DNA of 19,425 nucleotides from JAWBOD01 sp964651405 (GCA_964651405.1 CAZYZB010000015.1:1-19425), one strand, 5' to 3'. Numbered from the stretch's first letter, positions 1 through 7,615 are shown. Notes: generated by a model from the sequence alone, not told the origin. Translations and numbers: made by a program.

Positions 1-9
1 CAATTAAAA

Positions 10-225
10 TTACATTTGTATATCTAATTCATGTGCTTCTTGTATTACTACACATAGATTATGAGCCAATATCTTACATAATATCTCGTTAACCTGCGCT
101 GTTAGTGTCTTGCTTCTTACAGAGTCTCCGAACTTCCTTTTAATCATAGAAAAGACCGTTTCGGCATTTGAACGCTTATGATAATGTTGTTGAAATTTGG
201 GTGTTAATTTTCGGGGTAAAAACAC
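10..225 (-). pseudogene. IS4/IS5-type DDE transposase, C-terminal remnant
   Basis: The 71 residues carry the C-terminal signature of IS4/IS5-superfamily DDE transposases: Y-x2-R-x3-E-x6-K, seen as YHKRSNAETVFSMIK, which includes the catalytic glutamate. It is followed by the usual tail with LCKILAHNLCVVIQE. The two catalytic aspartates and the whole N-terminal part are missing. The apparent start is a GTG with an in-frame TAA codon directly before it, and the promoter of the next gene begins there, so the element was truncated at this point. Full-length members are several times longer. The other end of the insertion sequence would lie to the left of the window, so terminal repeats cannot be judged. 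A dead remnant is the best reading. Confidence 0.8.
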
Positions 226-234
226 TTAAATATT
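225..234 (+). promoter_or_regulatory. TATA box for the 254 gene
   Basis: The stretch CTTAAATATT lies 20-29 bp before the ATG at 254, the spacing expected for an archaeal TATA box driving a leaderless transcript. It abuts the broken end of the transposase remnant. Confidence 0.5.
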
Positions 235-253
235 TAATAATATAAATTTTATC

Positions 254-886
254 ATGCCTTCGGCAGACGTAGTCAAATTTACTGAAGAATGCTTTAAAGG
301 TCTTACAGGTTCTGAAAAAATTGATTATAGATTTCTTTATCCGGGATTAGGCAAAGGTGTACAAAAAGATGGCTGTCAGAAAGGAGTTTTCTATCGAGCT
401 ACATTAGCCAGACAGTTTAGCAAAAAGTCAGAAAACGAACAAGCACCTAGCGGAAGTATGAGTTCTTTAAGGTTTTATACTGCTGACTTGAATGCCGGAC
501 CACCACACCCAAATGTAACCACAAAAATAGATCTTTATGATGCGGACACTCCTTATGTTGAAGAAAGGATAAGGAGAGCTTTGAATGCCCAGAAATTGAT
601 GAAAGAATTGATAGGAGAAGATCTTGACTATTTGACTGGTGCTGACAATCTTCCATTCAATTATTTGAGAGTAGACAACTTAGGCAACAAGGGATTCTCC
701 TTATACATAAACAAGCATGACAAAAAAGGAAAAAGTCCAAAGCTCCCAGTAAGTCTTGTTAAAAAGATAGGAGATATGAGTTTTGAGAGAAGCAAGGTAG
801 AAGCATCAATTGGTATCAAAAAGGAATTTGAAGAAGTTGTTCCTGCTCTGGATTTTCAGATAGAGAAGTTTGGAAAGTTAGTTTAA
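254..886 (+). CDS. hypothetical protein, 210 aa
   Basis: I do not recognise a family for this 210-residue protein. It has no signal peptide, no membrane segment and no cysteine pair that suggests a metal site. It appears soluble and mixed-charge, with a basic, lysine-rich stretch around residues 153-163 (NKHDKKGKSPK) and a possible helical middle section (residues 103-118). The start at 254 is supported by a well-placed TATA box and the absence of a Shine-Dalgarno sequence, consistent with a leaderless mRNA. A transposase remnant lies directly upstream and an archaeal histone downstream, but neither explains its role. The reading frame is long and clean in an AT-rich genome, so it is very likely a real gene. 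A T-run follows the stop codon. Confidence 0.75.
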   Translation: MPSADVVKFTEECFKGLTGSEKIDYRFLYPGLGKGVQKDGCQKGVFYRATLARQFSKKSENEQAPSGSMSSLRFYTADLNAGPPHPNVTTKIDLYDADTPYVEERIRRALNAQKLMKELIGEDLDYLTGADNLPFNYLRVDNLGNKGFSLYINKHDKKGKSPKLPVSLVKKIGDMSFERSKVEASIGIKKEFEEVVPALDFQIEKFGKLV

Positions 887-897
887 GATAAACTAAT

Positions 898-910
898 TTA
901 TACTTTTTCT
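898..910 (+). terminator. possible oligo-T terminator after the 254 gene
   Basis: A run of five T (904-908) sits within an AT-rich segment about 20 bp after the stop of the 210-residue gene. Archaeal RNA polymerase terminates at T-rich stretches without needing a hairpin. This is a weak call because no strong neighbouring T-tract is present. Confidence 0.3.
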
Positions 911-998
911 GTATTAACCCTTCCCATTTGTTTTCATTCAAACTTAAATAACAGCTAAATAATTTAACTTAATTGTTGTATATATACTATAGATAAAT

Positions 999-1199
999 AT
1001 GTTACCGCTAGCTGCCATAGAAAGAGTAGCCAGAAAAGCAGGCATAGAGAGGATATCTGCCGACGCTATCAGGGAATTGGACAAAACAATAGAAGAGCTG
1101 GGACAGGATTTGGCCTTAGAAGCTGCCCAAGCAGCCAGACATGCCAAGAGAAAGACCATTCTTAGGGAAGATATAAGGCTTATAGCTGGAAAGTCCTGA
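999..1199 (+). CDS. archaeal histone (HMf-like)
   Basis: This 66-residue protein is a single histone fold, the usual size for archaeal histones that dimerise and wrap DNA. The N-terminus LPLAAIERVARKAG matches the family start. The central helix with RISADAIRELDKTIEELG and the segment ARHAKRKTILREDIRL, containing the conserved RKTI-x-x-ED motif, match helices 2 and 3. There is no N- or C-terminal tail. It is preceded by about 110 bp of AT-rich DNA and stands alone, facing the convergent Nudix gene. A TATATATA stretch at 979-986 is too close to the start codon to be its TATA box. A likelier one lies further upstream, around 943-966, but I could not pick a single site. Confidence 0.95.
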   Translation: MLPLAAIERVARKAGIERISADAIRELDKTIEELGQDLALEAAQAARHAKRKTILREDIRLIAGKS

Positions 1200-1206
1200 C
1201 TTGAAA

Positions 1207-1653
1207 TTATTTAATGCTTTTCAGGTATTCATCAAGCCTATTAATCTCAATCTTAAGGAAATCTTTAGCTTCATTAAATTTCTTCAGTTCTTCAAGTGTA
1301 AACCACGCTATTTCAGCAGTGTCTTCTAAAGATTTAGCTTCCCCAGATTTGTAGTGACATAAAAAAGTCATCATCACTACGTGAGCTCCATCAACTCTTT
1401 GGAAAGAATTGTTGTATACCAAATCAATCTTGTCTGTAATATCAACTCCAACCTCTTCCTTTACTTCCTTCTCAAGGGTCTTTTGCAAAATGTCAGCTTC
1501 TATCTCATTTTCGACCTTGCCACCAGGCAGAGACCATGAATTCGGTTCATGAACTTCGCTAGGACTTCTCTTAGCCAGAAGAAATTTGCCGTTTTTCTCT
1601 ATCCATGCCTTAACAGCGACTATGTGGAATTGAGCATTATCCTTTGTCTTCAT
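1207..1653 (-). CDS. Nudix hydrolase
   Basis: This 148-residue protein is a single Nudix domain, a fold that hydrolyses nucleoside diphosphates linked to another group, often as house-cleaning of damaged nucleotides. The Nudix box runs over roughly residues 43-71: GGKVE, then an extended loop, then KEVKEEVGV, where the canonical REUxEExGU has lysine in place of arginine. The loop between the first glycine block and the KE is about three residues longer than in typical boxes. The flanking strands (AVKAWIEKNGKFLLAKRS before, EIAWFTLEEL after) are those of MutT-like enzymes. The substrate cannot be told from sequence. The gene ends next to the histone and shares its upstream region with aIF5A, which is divergent. 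Confidence 0.9.
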   Translation of the reverse strand: MKTKDNAQFHIVAVKAWIEKNGKFLLAKRSPSEVHEPNSWSLPGGKVENEIEADILQKTLEKEVKEEVGVDITDKIDLVYNNSFQRVDGAHVVMMTFLCHYKSGEAKSLEDTAEIAWFTLEELKKFNEAKDFLKIEINRLDEYLKSIK

Positions 1654-1673
1654 GCTTTTATTATAATTTTGTT

Positions 1674-1683
1674 AATTTATAAC
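1674..1683 (-). promoter_or_regulatory. TATA box for the Nudix gene
   Basis: On the minus strand this reads GTTATAAATT and is centred about 26 bp before the Nudix ATG (1653), with no Shine-Dalgarno motif between them. The spacing fits a leaderless transcript. Confidence 0.5.
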
Positions 1684-1702
1684 GGTTTCACCAAAGCATT
1701 AG

Positions 1703-1712
1703 GTTTATATTT
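1703..1712 (+). promoter_or_regulatory. TATA box for aIF5A
   Basis: TTTATATTTT is centred about 27 bp before the aIF5A ATG at 1734. There is no Shine-Dalgarno motif, so transcription probably begins at or next to the start codon. It lies about 25 bp from the Nudix TATA box, and the two point in opposite directions. Confidence 0.55.
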
Positions 1713-1733
1713 TAGTCTCGCCCTTATTTTTTC

Positions 1734-2126
1734 ATGGCAACTGGTAGATCTTCAATTAAAAACCTTCAACCTGGAAGATACTGCATAATTGATGAGGAAC
1801 CTTGCAAGGTTCTGGACGTCACTTGTTCTGTTTCTGGAAAACATGGAGGAGCAAAGGCAAGGTTAGAGGCAATAGGTTTGTTTGACAACAAAAGAAGGTC
1901 TGTGGTAAAGCCTGCTGACGCTGAAATGGAAGTGCCAATAATAGAAAAGAAGATTGGACAGGTTGTTGCCATAATAGGAAATAGCGCCCAAATAATGGAC
2001 ATGACAACGTATGAGACTTTTGACTTGCCGATACCAGAAGAATTAAAGGATAAAATAGCACAAGGAAAGGAAGTTGCTTATTGGATAATAATGGAAAGGA
2101 AAATGCTCATGGAAGTTAGAGGATAA
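1734..2126 (+). CDS. translation initiation factor aIF5A
   Basis: aIF5A is the archaeal version of eIF5A/EF-P, which binds the ribosome between the P and E sites and relieves stalled peptide bond formation. The 130-residue length is normal. Residues 33-42, VSGKHGGAKA, form the hypusination loop, and Lys36 is the residue that deoxyhypusine synthase would modify. The N-terminal SH3-like half contains LQPGRYCIIDEEPCKVLDV, and the C-terminal OB-fold half ends with KEVAYWIIMERKMLMEVRG. The start at 1734 is favoured over an upstream in-frame possibility because it sits at the correct distance from a TATA box. The modifying enzymes are not in this window. The gene ends 30 bp from the convergent Lrp-type regulator. 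Confidence 0.95.
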   Translation: MATGRSSIKNLQPGRYCIIDEEPCKVLDVTCSVSGKHGGAKARLEAIGLFDNKRRSVVKPADAEMEVPIIEKKIGQVVAIIGNSAQIMDMTTYETFDLPIPEELKDKIAQGKEVAYWIIMERKMLMEVRG

Positions 2127-2156
2127 TCATACTAGAACTCTGATGTTAAACTGTTA

Positions 2157-3137
2157 TCATTTAGACTTTAGTACCTCTTTGAAAGCCGGAAGCCATGTTT
2201 CATATATCATAATCAGGTGCTCATGGTTTCTGATGACGTTTGGAAATCTTTTTCTCAGGTCATTCATTATCTGGTTGAAGTGCTGATAATTTTCAACTGC
2301 AAATTCAAGTTCTGCTTCCCATGGGGCAAGACTTCTAATGTAGTATAGAGAGTAGGGATTTGTTCTCATCCATTCGAACAGTTCCCTCTCCTCTTCCGAG
2401 GACAAAGATTTGAAGTAAATAATTGCTTTGTAAAACTCTAGACCCAATTTGTTCAAGTTAACAGCAATTCTGTATCCTATAATTATTCCCTTCTCCTCCA
2501 TTTTCTTTATCTTGCCCCTCACTATCTCAATAGTAGAATTAACCTTTTTTGCAAGCTCTGCTATAGGTATTCTTGCATCATTTGCCAAAATATTCAAAAT
2601 TTGATAATCTATTTCATCAATCTCATTATTTATGACTTCTCCACCAAAAATAACAAACTTGCCATCCTTGTCGTTGGTCAAGAATCTTTTGTTGAACTGC
2701 CGGGTGTCCACCATAACGCCTAAGACTTTTCTTATGATTAGTTTTTTGAATTCTGAAAGAATTTTATTTATCTGCTCGTAATAATCTATAATACTTTTTG
2801 AAAGAATGGCAAACACACAATCAAAAACACCATCTGAGATACCTATCCAATAGATGTTTTTTTGATTCTTCAGATAAGCATAGAATCTTTCTCTCTCTTC
2901 AGGAATGTTTTCTAACTGCAGGTAGACCTTGAACATGTAGAAACCTAACTTGTTGGGATTAACGGATGTGATGAAACCTTCGATAACACCCTCCTCCTGC
3001 AGTTGCTGTATCCTGTATTTTACAGTTTCTCTGGATTTTCTTATTTTTTTACCTATCTTTGAGTTAGGAACCCTACAGTTTTTATCCAGTTCTTCTAGCA
3101 ATTTTCTGTCTATAAGATCTAGCTTAACTTTCTCCAT
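2157..3137 (-). CDS. tandem-domain Lrp/AsnC-type transcription regulator
   Basis: This 326-residue protein contains two complete Lrp/AsnC units in one chain. Module 1 has a winged helix (about residues 5-50, LDLIDRKLLEELDKNCRVP and a recognition helix with SRETVKYRIQQL) and a RAM-like sensor (about 65-150). Module 2 has a second winged helix (about 172-215, IDEIDYQILNILANDARIP, then STIEIVRGKIKKMEEKG) and a RAM-like region up to about 320. Ordinary Lrp proteins have one module of about 150 residues and dimerise, so one chain here could act as a built-in dimer. The gene is divergent from a radical SAM gene. Its promoter contains an inverted repeat that may be its own operator (3140-3187). The ligand is unknown. 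Confidence 0.88.
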   Translation of the reverse strand: MEKVKLDLIDRKLLEELDKNCRVPNSKIGKKIRKSRETVKYRIQQLQEEGVIEGFITSVNPNKLGFYMFKVYLQLENIPEERERFYAYLKNQKNIYWIGISDGVFDCVFAILSKSIIDYYEQINKILSEFKKLIIRKVLGVMVDTRQFNKRFLTNDKDGKFVIFGGEVINNEIDEIDYQILNILANDARIPIAELAKKVNSTIEIVRGKIKKMEEKGIIIGYRIAVNLNKLGLEFYKAIIYFKSLSSEEERELFEWMRTNPYSLYYIRSLAPWEAELEFAVENYQHFNQIMNDLRKRFPNVIRNHEHLIMIYETWLPAFKEVLKSK

Positions 3138-3139
3138 AT

Positions 3140-3187
3140 TTTACCGTTATTTGTCTAAATATATAAATTTTCCTATAAAACGGTAAA
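3140..3187. promoter_or_regulatory. inverted repeat spanning the regulator promoter, candidate operator
   Basis: TTTACCGTT at 3140-3148 and its exact reverse complement AACGGTAAA at 3179-3187 are 39 bp apart centre to centre, close to a whole number of helical turns. The left arm lies between the TATA box and start codon of the Lrp-type gene. The right arm lies upstream of that TATA box and about 35 bp upstream of the TATA box of the divergent radical SAM gene. A shorter direct repeat, TAAATTTT, occurs at 3164-3171 and 3184-3191. Symmetric half-sites are typical of Lrp-family operators; binding by this regulator is inference. Confidence 0.5.
3158..3168 (-). promoter_or_regulatory. TATA box for the Lrp/AsnC-type regulator
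   Basis: On the minus strand the AT-rich core TTTATATATTT is centred about 26 bp before the ATG (3137). It lies between the two arms of the inverted repeat, so a protein bridging the arms would cover it. Confidence 0.55.
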
Positions 3188-3213
3188 TTTTATATGAAAA
3201 CTTTGATATCTTA

Positions 3214-3223
3214 CATTATATAT
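3214..3223 (+). promoter_or_regulatory. TATA box for the radical SAM gene
   Basis: CATTATATAT is centred about 27 bp before the ATG at 3245. A weak AGGT at 3234-3237 might serve as a Shine-Dalgarno motif if the transcript has a short leader. Confidence 0.5.
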
Positions 3224-3244
3224 TATCATTAATAGGTAGTCAAT

Positions 3245-4375
3245 ATGAAAATCATACCAAATGTTCCAATTGTTTACGAGGACAAATTCCCAGAGGATCT
3301 TGTAAACGATGTAAATGGTTATGCATTTTCAAAAGAAGAATTGCAAGATAGCTTTGGCAAACTTTTAACATTAGATATTGATTTTGGCAATTACTGTAGT
3401 TTAAACTGTCCCCACTGCTTTAGAAGAAACAATAAAGTTGACTTTGGTAAAAACAGGTCAATGAACTATGATGATATAATTGGAGTTGTTAAACAAGCAA
3501 AGAAGCTTGGCTTGAAATCTGTAAAATTCCTAGGAGCTGGAGAACCATTTGAAGATAAAAGATTTTTAGAATTTCTTAGAGCATTGAAAAAACTAGATAT
3601 AATTCCTGTGGTATTTACGAAAGGTCATGTCATAGGTGATGATAACCTGGTTAAAAAATGTTATTCGAATTATGGGATTTCAACTGGTAAGGAACTTGTT
3701 GAAGAACTCAAAAAAGTCAATGCTAGCATCCTCCTTGGTTTTAATTCTTTTGACATGGAAGTTCAAGATAAAATGGTCGGTGGAATAAAAGGCTATACAG
3801 TTAAGAGAAATCGCGCCTTGGAACTCTTAGTAGAAGCAGGATTTAATAATCATAACCCAACTCATTTATGTTTGGCTGCAAATCCTATCACCAATGATAA
3901 CTATAATGAGATTTTTGAAATTTACAAGTGGGGACGAACTAGAAACCTTTATGTCATAGTTTGTCCTACAATGGTAAGTGGAAGATGTGCTTCAACACAT
4001 GCTTGGAAAAACATAACGCCATCAAGCGAAAAATTGGTTGAACTGTATGCAAACATCTACAAGTTTAACATCAAAAAAGGATTACAAACATTAGAACAAA
4101 TTGAAGAAGAAGGAATTGCTTCTTATGCCGGTGGACATCCTTGCAACCAAGTTGCTTGTGGAATGTACGTAACTTTGACAGGAACAGTTCTAAGATGCCC
4201 GGGCGATGATACTACTGTATTCGGAAGTATATGGAAGGAATCCATGAAAGACATATGGTTAAGATCTGAAAATTATGATAGAGCAGGAACATTTAATTGT
4301 GGCTGTCCTCCAAAATTTGGCAAGTCAATTCCATCTAATTTGTTTAAAGAAGTTATGGAAAGATTAAAGAAATAA
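3245..4375 (+). CDS. radical SAM protein with SPASM/twitch-like C-terminus
   Basis: This 376-residue protein has the radical SAM cluster motif CSLNCPHC (Cys51, Cys55, Cys58; CxxxCxxC) that binds a [4Fe-4S] cluster and cleaves S-adenosylmethionine. A GAGEP motif at 97-101 corresponds to the SAM-binding GGE region. The C-terminal part holds Cys300, Cys305, Cys318, Cys352 and Cys354. Its LTGTVLRCPGDD...FGSIW...DIW pattern resembles the SPASM/twitch regions that hold auxiliary clusters in peptide- or protein-modifying enzymes. No precursor peptide is visible beside it. It stands alone, divergent from a two-module Lrp-type regulator, and converges with the ABC permease 24 bp after its stop. The substrate is unknown; peptide, cofactor or RNA modification are all possible. 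Confidence 0.85.
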   Translation: MKIIPNVPIVYEDKFPEDLVNDVNGYAFSKEELQDSFGKLLTLDIDFGNYCSLNCPHCFRRNNKVDFGKNRSMNYDDIIGVVKQAKKLGLKSVKFLGAGEPFEDKRFLEFLRALKKLDIIPVVFTKGHVIGDDNLVKKCYSNYGISTGKELVEELKKVNASILLGFNSFDMEVQDKMVGGIKGYTVKRNRALELLVEAGFNNHNPTHLCLAANPITNDNYNEIFEIYKWGRTRNLYVIVCPTMVSGRCASTHAWKNITPSSEKLVELYANIYKFNIKKGLQTLEQIEEEGIASYAGGHPCNQVACGMYVTLTGTVLRCPGDDTTVFGSIWKESMKDIWLRSENYDRAGTFNCGCPPKFGKSIPSNLFKEVMERLKK

Positions 4376-4399
4376 CTCCAATCTTAATTAATTAGTTAA

Positions 4400-5668
4400 T
4401 TATTCATATCTTAATGCTTCTACTGGTTGCATTCTAGAAGCTTTTCTTGCAGGGAAATAACCTGCTATAATTCCAACTAGGAACCCGAATATCAGCCCTA
4501 ATGCTAAAACATCTGGAGACAAATAAATAAATGTCCCTGAAGATTGCATACCACTTTGTGCAAAAGCACTATCTTGAAATCCAACCCTGAATCCATAGGT
4601 TATTATATATCCCAATGCAACACCTGATAAATCACCTATTATCCCACCTATCAAACCAAGTATTCCTGACTCGAATAAAAACAATAACAAGACTACGTTG
4701 CTGGTTGCTCCAATTGCTTTCATTGTTCCTATTTCTCTTGTCCTTTCCATCACTGATACATACATTATGTTCATGATTCCTATGCCACCTACAATCAAAG
4801 ATATTGCTCCTAATGAGCTGAGAAAAACAGCTATTATGCTTAGTATACTTGTTATTTGTTCTTCGAAAAATTTAGAACTTAGCACGCTAAATGTCTTTGT
4901 ATCTTCTGTCTGATGATGTATTTGCAAAAGTTTTTGATTTATAGCATCCGCAACTGTGCTAGAATCATAGCCTTCGCTTACTTTAGCTAGAATCTCATTA
5001 TATTCATTGCTCTCAAATTGATTTCCAAACAAATCTCTCGCCTGCTTAATTGGAATAAACACGCCATTATCTATAGACGCTAAAAATCCGCCGCCTTTGT
5101 TTAATATTCCCACGACTTTAAAATCACTACCGCCTATCTTTATGGTTTTTTTCAAACTAATGTTCTTTGAAAACATAGAGTGTGCAACGCTATTTCCTAT
5201 AAGAACAGAATACTTATCTTCATCTGTTATGAATCTCCCATCTTCTATTCCTATTACACCAGCCTCTATTTCTTGCCATGCTTTCGAGTCTTTTACGCCA
5301 ATAACAGTAATCTTGCCAGATTCGCTGTCGCTTTCAACTTTCAGAGAACCAGAAATAATACCTGTTACTAATTTTACACCAATAACCTTTGAAATTTCTT
5401 TTTCATCTTTATCTGTTAATTCTATGGCCTTGCCAGACGTACCAGCTTGTGGTCCTTGAGAAAAGGAAATCTTACCAGGAATTATTGTAATTATATCTGC
5501 CATAAGGTTGTTCAGTTGTCCTATTATTCTTTGTTCCATTGAAGCTCCGATAAGCATGGTACCAACAACAGCTGAAACTCCTATAACTATACCTAGAAGA
5601 GTTAGAAAGCTTCTTAGCTTTCTATGAGATAGATTATACACTGCCATAGATGTTATTTCTCGAAGCAT
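4400..5668 (-). CDS. MacB-like ABC transporter permease (FtsX/MacB family)
   Basis: This is the membrane subunit of a MacB/LolCDE-type mechanotransmitter. From the ATG at 5668 the protein is 422 residues: a short cytoplasmic start, TM1 (about 20-43, FLTLLGIVIGVSAVV), a large extracytoplasmic core domain (about 44-270), then three helices (about 274-303, 322-350, 385-410) with the FtsX-family segment VMERTREIGTMKAIGAT and the terminal PARKASRMQPVEALRYE. An upstream TTG at 5686 is possible. The ATG is preferred because it lies four bases after the stop of the preceding gene with GTGAG as ribosome binding site. It is the third gene of an operon with the ATPase and a COG1361-like protein. The exported substrate is unknown. 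Confidence 0.9.
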   Translation of the reverse strand: MLREITSMAVYNLSHRKLRSFLTLLGIVIGVSAVVGTMLIGASMEQRIIGQLNNLMADIITIIPGKISFSQGPQAGTSGKAIELTDKDEKEISKVIGVKLVTGIISGSLKVESDSESGKITVIGVKDSKAWQEIEAGVIGIEDGRFITDEDKYSVLIGNSVAHSMFSKNISLKKTIKIGGSDFKVVGILNKGGGFLASIDNGVFIPIKQARDLFGNQFESNEYNEILAKVSEGYDSSTVADAINQKLLQIHHQTEDTKTFSVLSSKFFEEQITSILSIIAVFLSSLGAISLIVGGIGIMNIMYVSVMERTREIGTMKAIGATSNVVLLLFLFESGILGLIGGIIGDLSGVALGYIITYGFRVGFQDSAFAQSGMQSSGTFIYLSPDVLALGLIFGFLVGIIAGYFPARKASRMQPVEALRYE

Positions 5669-5672
5669 CTGC

Positions 5673-6866
5673 TCACTTTCTTCCAAAAAGTCTTTTTAAA
5701 TAACCTTTTTTGTAGGCAATGAAAAAAACTATTACTACTACTACAATAACTATAATCATTGTAGAAGGCGATTGTACCTGATGAGACAAAGAGTATTCTG
5801 CTTTAGAATAAACTTTTGCATTAACAGAGTATACCTCATTATAGGACCTTCCGAAAGAGTCCTTATAAGAAACTTGTAGGCTGATAGGATAATCTCCTGG
5901 GTCAACTGAACCGACCTTCAATAATAGTTTCTCAGTATCATAATCATCAGACTTTAAGTTGCCTATGTAGACAGTAGTAGGGCTTAAATCAAAATTACTT
6001 GGTGAAACAACCTTAACTGCAAGATAATTTGCTTGCTCAGTGCCTGCGTTTGCTATTTTAACTGTTATAGAACCTGAGGTTCCAAAGGTTAAAACATCTT
6101 GCGAGTCGACTGTTACTATAAAATTATACTTTCCTGTAATCAGTGCACCTATTTCCTTTATATCAGTGTAGTTGTTGCTTCTTGTCTCATCGCTATAAGA
6201 TAATCTAATAGGAATAACAGCAGTTCCAATTGAAGCATCTGGTGAAACTGTCAATTGAAATGATAATTTTTCGGAGTTTGATGAAGCAAGATTATTTATA
6301 AAAAATTCTCCTGATGACTGCGGGACAATAAAGGTTGTAGATTGATCTAAGGAAAGTATAATGTCCTTAGCAGTACCTAAACCTTCATTTTTTAAATCAA
6401 ATGACAATGTTATTGTTTTGCCAGGCTCAAGATCGTCGCTAAAGTTCACATTTTTAATTTGCAACTCCGGAGTCCTTATTATGGGTATTGGGATATATAT
6501 GTCTCTTTGATAAGAGGACGTCGATGTATAATAGTTTATTTCCAAGTAAACATACGAAGAAGTTGAAGGAGCATTATCATCAACTTTTAAAGATATAGCA
6601 GACTGAGAGGATTGTAATGATGAGATAGCTCCAATGTCGGTTTCACCACCACTTTGAATTGTTAAGTATGGACCTGAGGTTGCTTTAACAACAACATCAT
6701 TCAAATCAGCCCCAGGATTTGAAATAGTAACATACAATGTTGCTATAGATGATGGTCTTAAAACAGAGGTCGATAGTTGCCAACTTACATTTATTGAAGT
6801 TACAGCTGCCTCCACCAATGTTGAAGACAAAATTGTGATTATTACAAACAAAATTAATTTTTTCAT
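5673..6866 (-). CDS. secreted or anchored COG1361-like beta-sandwich protein
   Basis: The 397-residue protein begins with a signal peptide (residues 1 to about 21, MKKLILFVIITILSSTLVEA) and ends with one membrane helix (about 368-388, rich in I and V) and a basic tail, KKGYLKRLFGRK. Between them are roughly three repeated beta-sandwich domains (about 22-130, 133-240, 245-355) with NEW3/CARDB-like phrases such as ELQIKNVNFSDDLEPGKTITL and GSITVKIANAGTEQANYLAV. Such COG1361 proteins often accompany MacB-type transporters in archaea. The start codon directly follows the ATPase stop (TAAATG), so translation is probably coupled. It may play the periplasmic adaptor part that MacA plays in bacteria; that role is inference. 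Confidence 0.82.
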   Translation of the reverse strand: MKKLILFVIITILSSTLVEAAVTSINVSWQLSTSVLRPSSIATLYVTISNPGADLNDVVVKATSGPYLTIQSGGETDIGAISSLQSSQSAISLKVDDNAPSTSSYVYLEINYYTSTSSYQRDIYIPIPIIRTPELQIKNVNFSDDLEPGKTITLSFDLKNEGLGTAKDIILSLDQSTTFIVPQSSGEFFINNLASSNSEKLSFQLTVSPDASIGTAVIPIRLSYSDETRSNNYTDIKEIGALITGKYNFIVTVDSQDVLTFGTSGSITVKIANAGTEQANYLAVKVVSPSNFDLSPTTVYIGNLKSDDYDTEKLLLKVGSVDPGDYPISLQVSYKDSFGRSYNEVYSVNAKVYSKAEYSLSHQVQSPSTMIIVIVVVVIVFFIAYKKGYLKRLFGRK

Positions 6867-7547
6867 TTAATAACCTTTTACTATCATACCATCTTTCAAA
6901 CTTATAATTCTTTGTGCATGTTTAGCTATAGATGAGTCATGAGTAACTATTATTAAAGTAACTTTCCTTTCTTTATTAAGTTTTTGTAAAATCTCCATGA
7001 TTTCCTTTCCTGATTTTGAATCAAGATTGCCAGTCGGTTCGTCTGCTAATATTATCTGCGGGTCATTTGCCAAAGCCCTTGCTATTGCAACTCTTTGTGA
7101 CTCTCCGCCACTAAGTTGAGAGGGCCTATGGGTCATTCTTCCCTCAAGTCCAACCATTTTTAAAAGTTCCTTTGCCTTTTTTTCTTTATCCTTTACACTG
7201 CCTCCTAAAAATGTCATTGGTAATTCCACATTTTTCAATGCCGTTAACGAAGGAATGAGATAAAAAAATTGAAAGATAAAGCCAATTTTTTCCCTTCTTA
7301 TTTTTGCCAATTCGTCATCGTCAAGTTTAGACACATCGGCGCCATCTATGATAACTTTTCCTTTTGAAGGTCTGTCTAAGATACCAAGCATATGAAGTAT
7401 GGTTGATTTTCCAGAACCTGAGGGTCCCATTATGGCAACTACTTCAGACTTTTTAATTTTTAGATTAATTCCTTTTAAAACTTGTAATTTAACTGGACCC
7501 AAATCATATTCTTTCTTTAAGTTTTGAAGTTCTATTACATTCTCCAT
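6867..7547 (-). CDS. MacB/LolD-type ABC transporter ATPase
   Basis: This ATPase powers the MacB-like permease. Visible motifs are the Walker A loop GPSGSGKST, a Q-loop region IGFIFQFFYLIP, the signature LSGGESQRVAIARAL, Walker B with IILADEPTGNLD, and the switch histidine in IIVTHDSS. The length of about 226 residues is typical of LolD/MacB ATPases. Three in-frame ATG codons lie close together (7556, 7553, 7547). I prefer 7547 (MENVIELQNLKKEY) because homologues begin near VIELQNLKKEY and because AT-rich TATA-like DNA is about 29-40 bp upstream. The earlier starts would add three residues. It is first in the operon and divergent from a membrane protein gene. Confidence 0.93.
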   Translation of the reverse strand: MENVIELQNLKKEYDLGPVKLQVLKGINLKIKKSEVVAIMGPSGSGKSTILHMLGILDRPSKGKVIIDGADVSKLDDDELAKIRREKIGFIFQFFYLIPSLTALKNVELPMTFLGGSVKDKEKKAKELLKMVGLEGRMTHRPSQLSGGESQRVAIARALANDPQIILADEPTGNLDSKSGKEIMEILQKLNKERKVTLIIVTHDSSIAKHAQRIISLKDGMIVKGY

Positions 7548-7579
7548 AAACATCATTAGGTAATAATCTAATAAATTTT

Positions 7580-7595
7580 GATATTTTTAAATATC
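7580..7595. promoter_or_regulatory. palindromic TATA element between the ABC operon and the 7616 gene
   Basis: GATATTTTTAAATATC has perfect 7-bp arms (GATATTT/AAATATC) around TT. Its plus-strand core TTTTAAATA (7585-7593) is centred 27 bp before the ATG at 7616. On the minus strand it is about 40 bp before the ATG at 7547. It could direct both transcripts, coordinating the ATPase operon and the divergent membrane protein. A second AT-rich stretch (7571-7580) could instead serve the minus-strand operon. Confidence 0.4.
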
Positions 7596-7615
7596 AGACT
7601 ATACCATTAAAGTTT

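Noticed and set aside
447..656. Minus-strand open frame inside the 210-residue gene
   Set aside because: Shadow frame: no promoter, no ribosome binding site and no recognisable domain, fully covered by a better gene.
979..986. TATATATA just before the histone start as its TATA box
   Set aside because: Its centre is only about 17 bp from the ATG, too near for transcription to begin before the start codon.
4384..4402. AT-only palindromic stretch between the radical SAM and permease stops as a hairpin terminator
   Set aside because: Such a hairpin would be very weak, and archaeal termination does not need one; no T-run follows on either strand.
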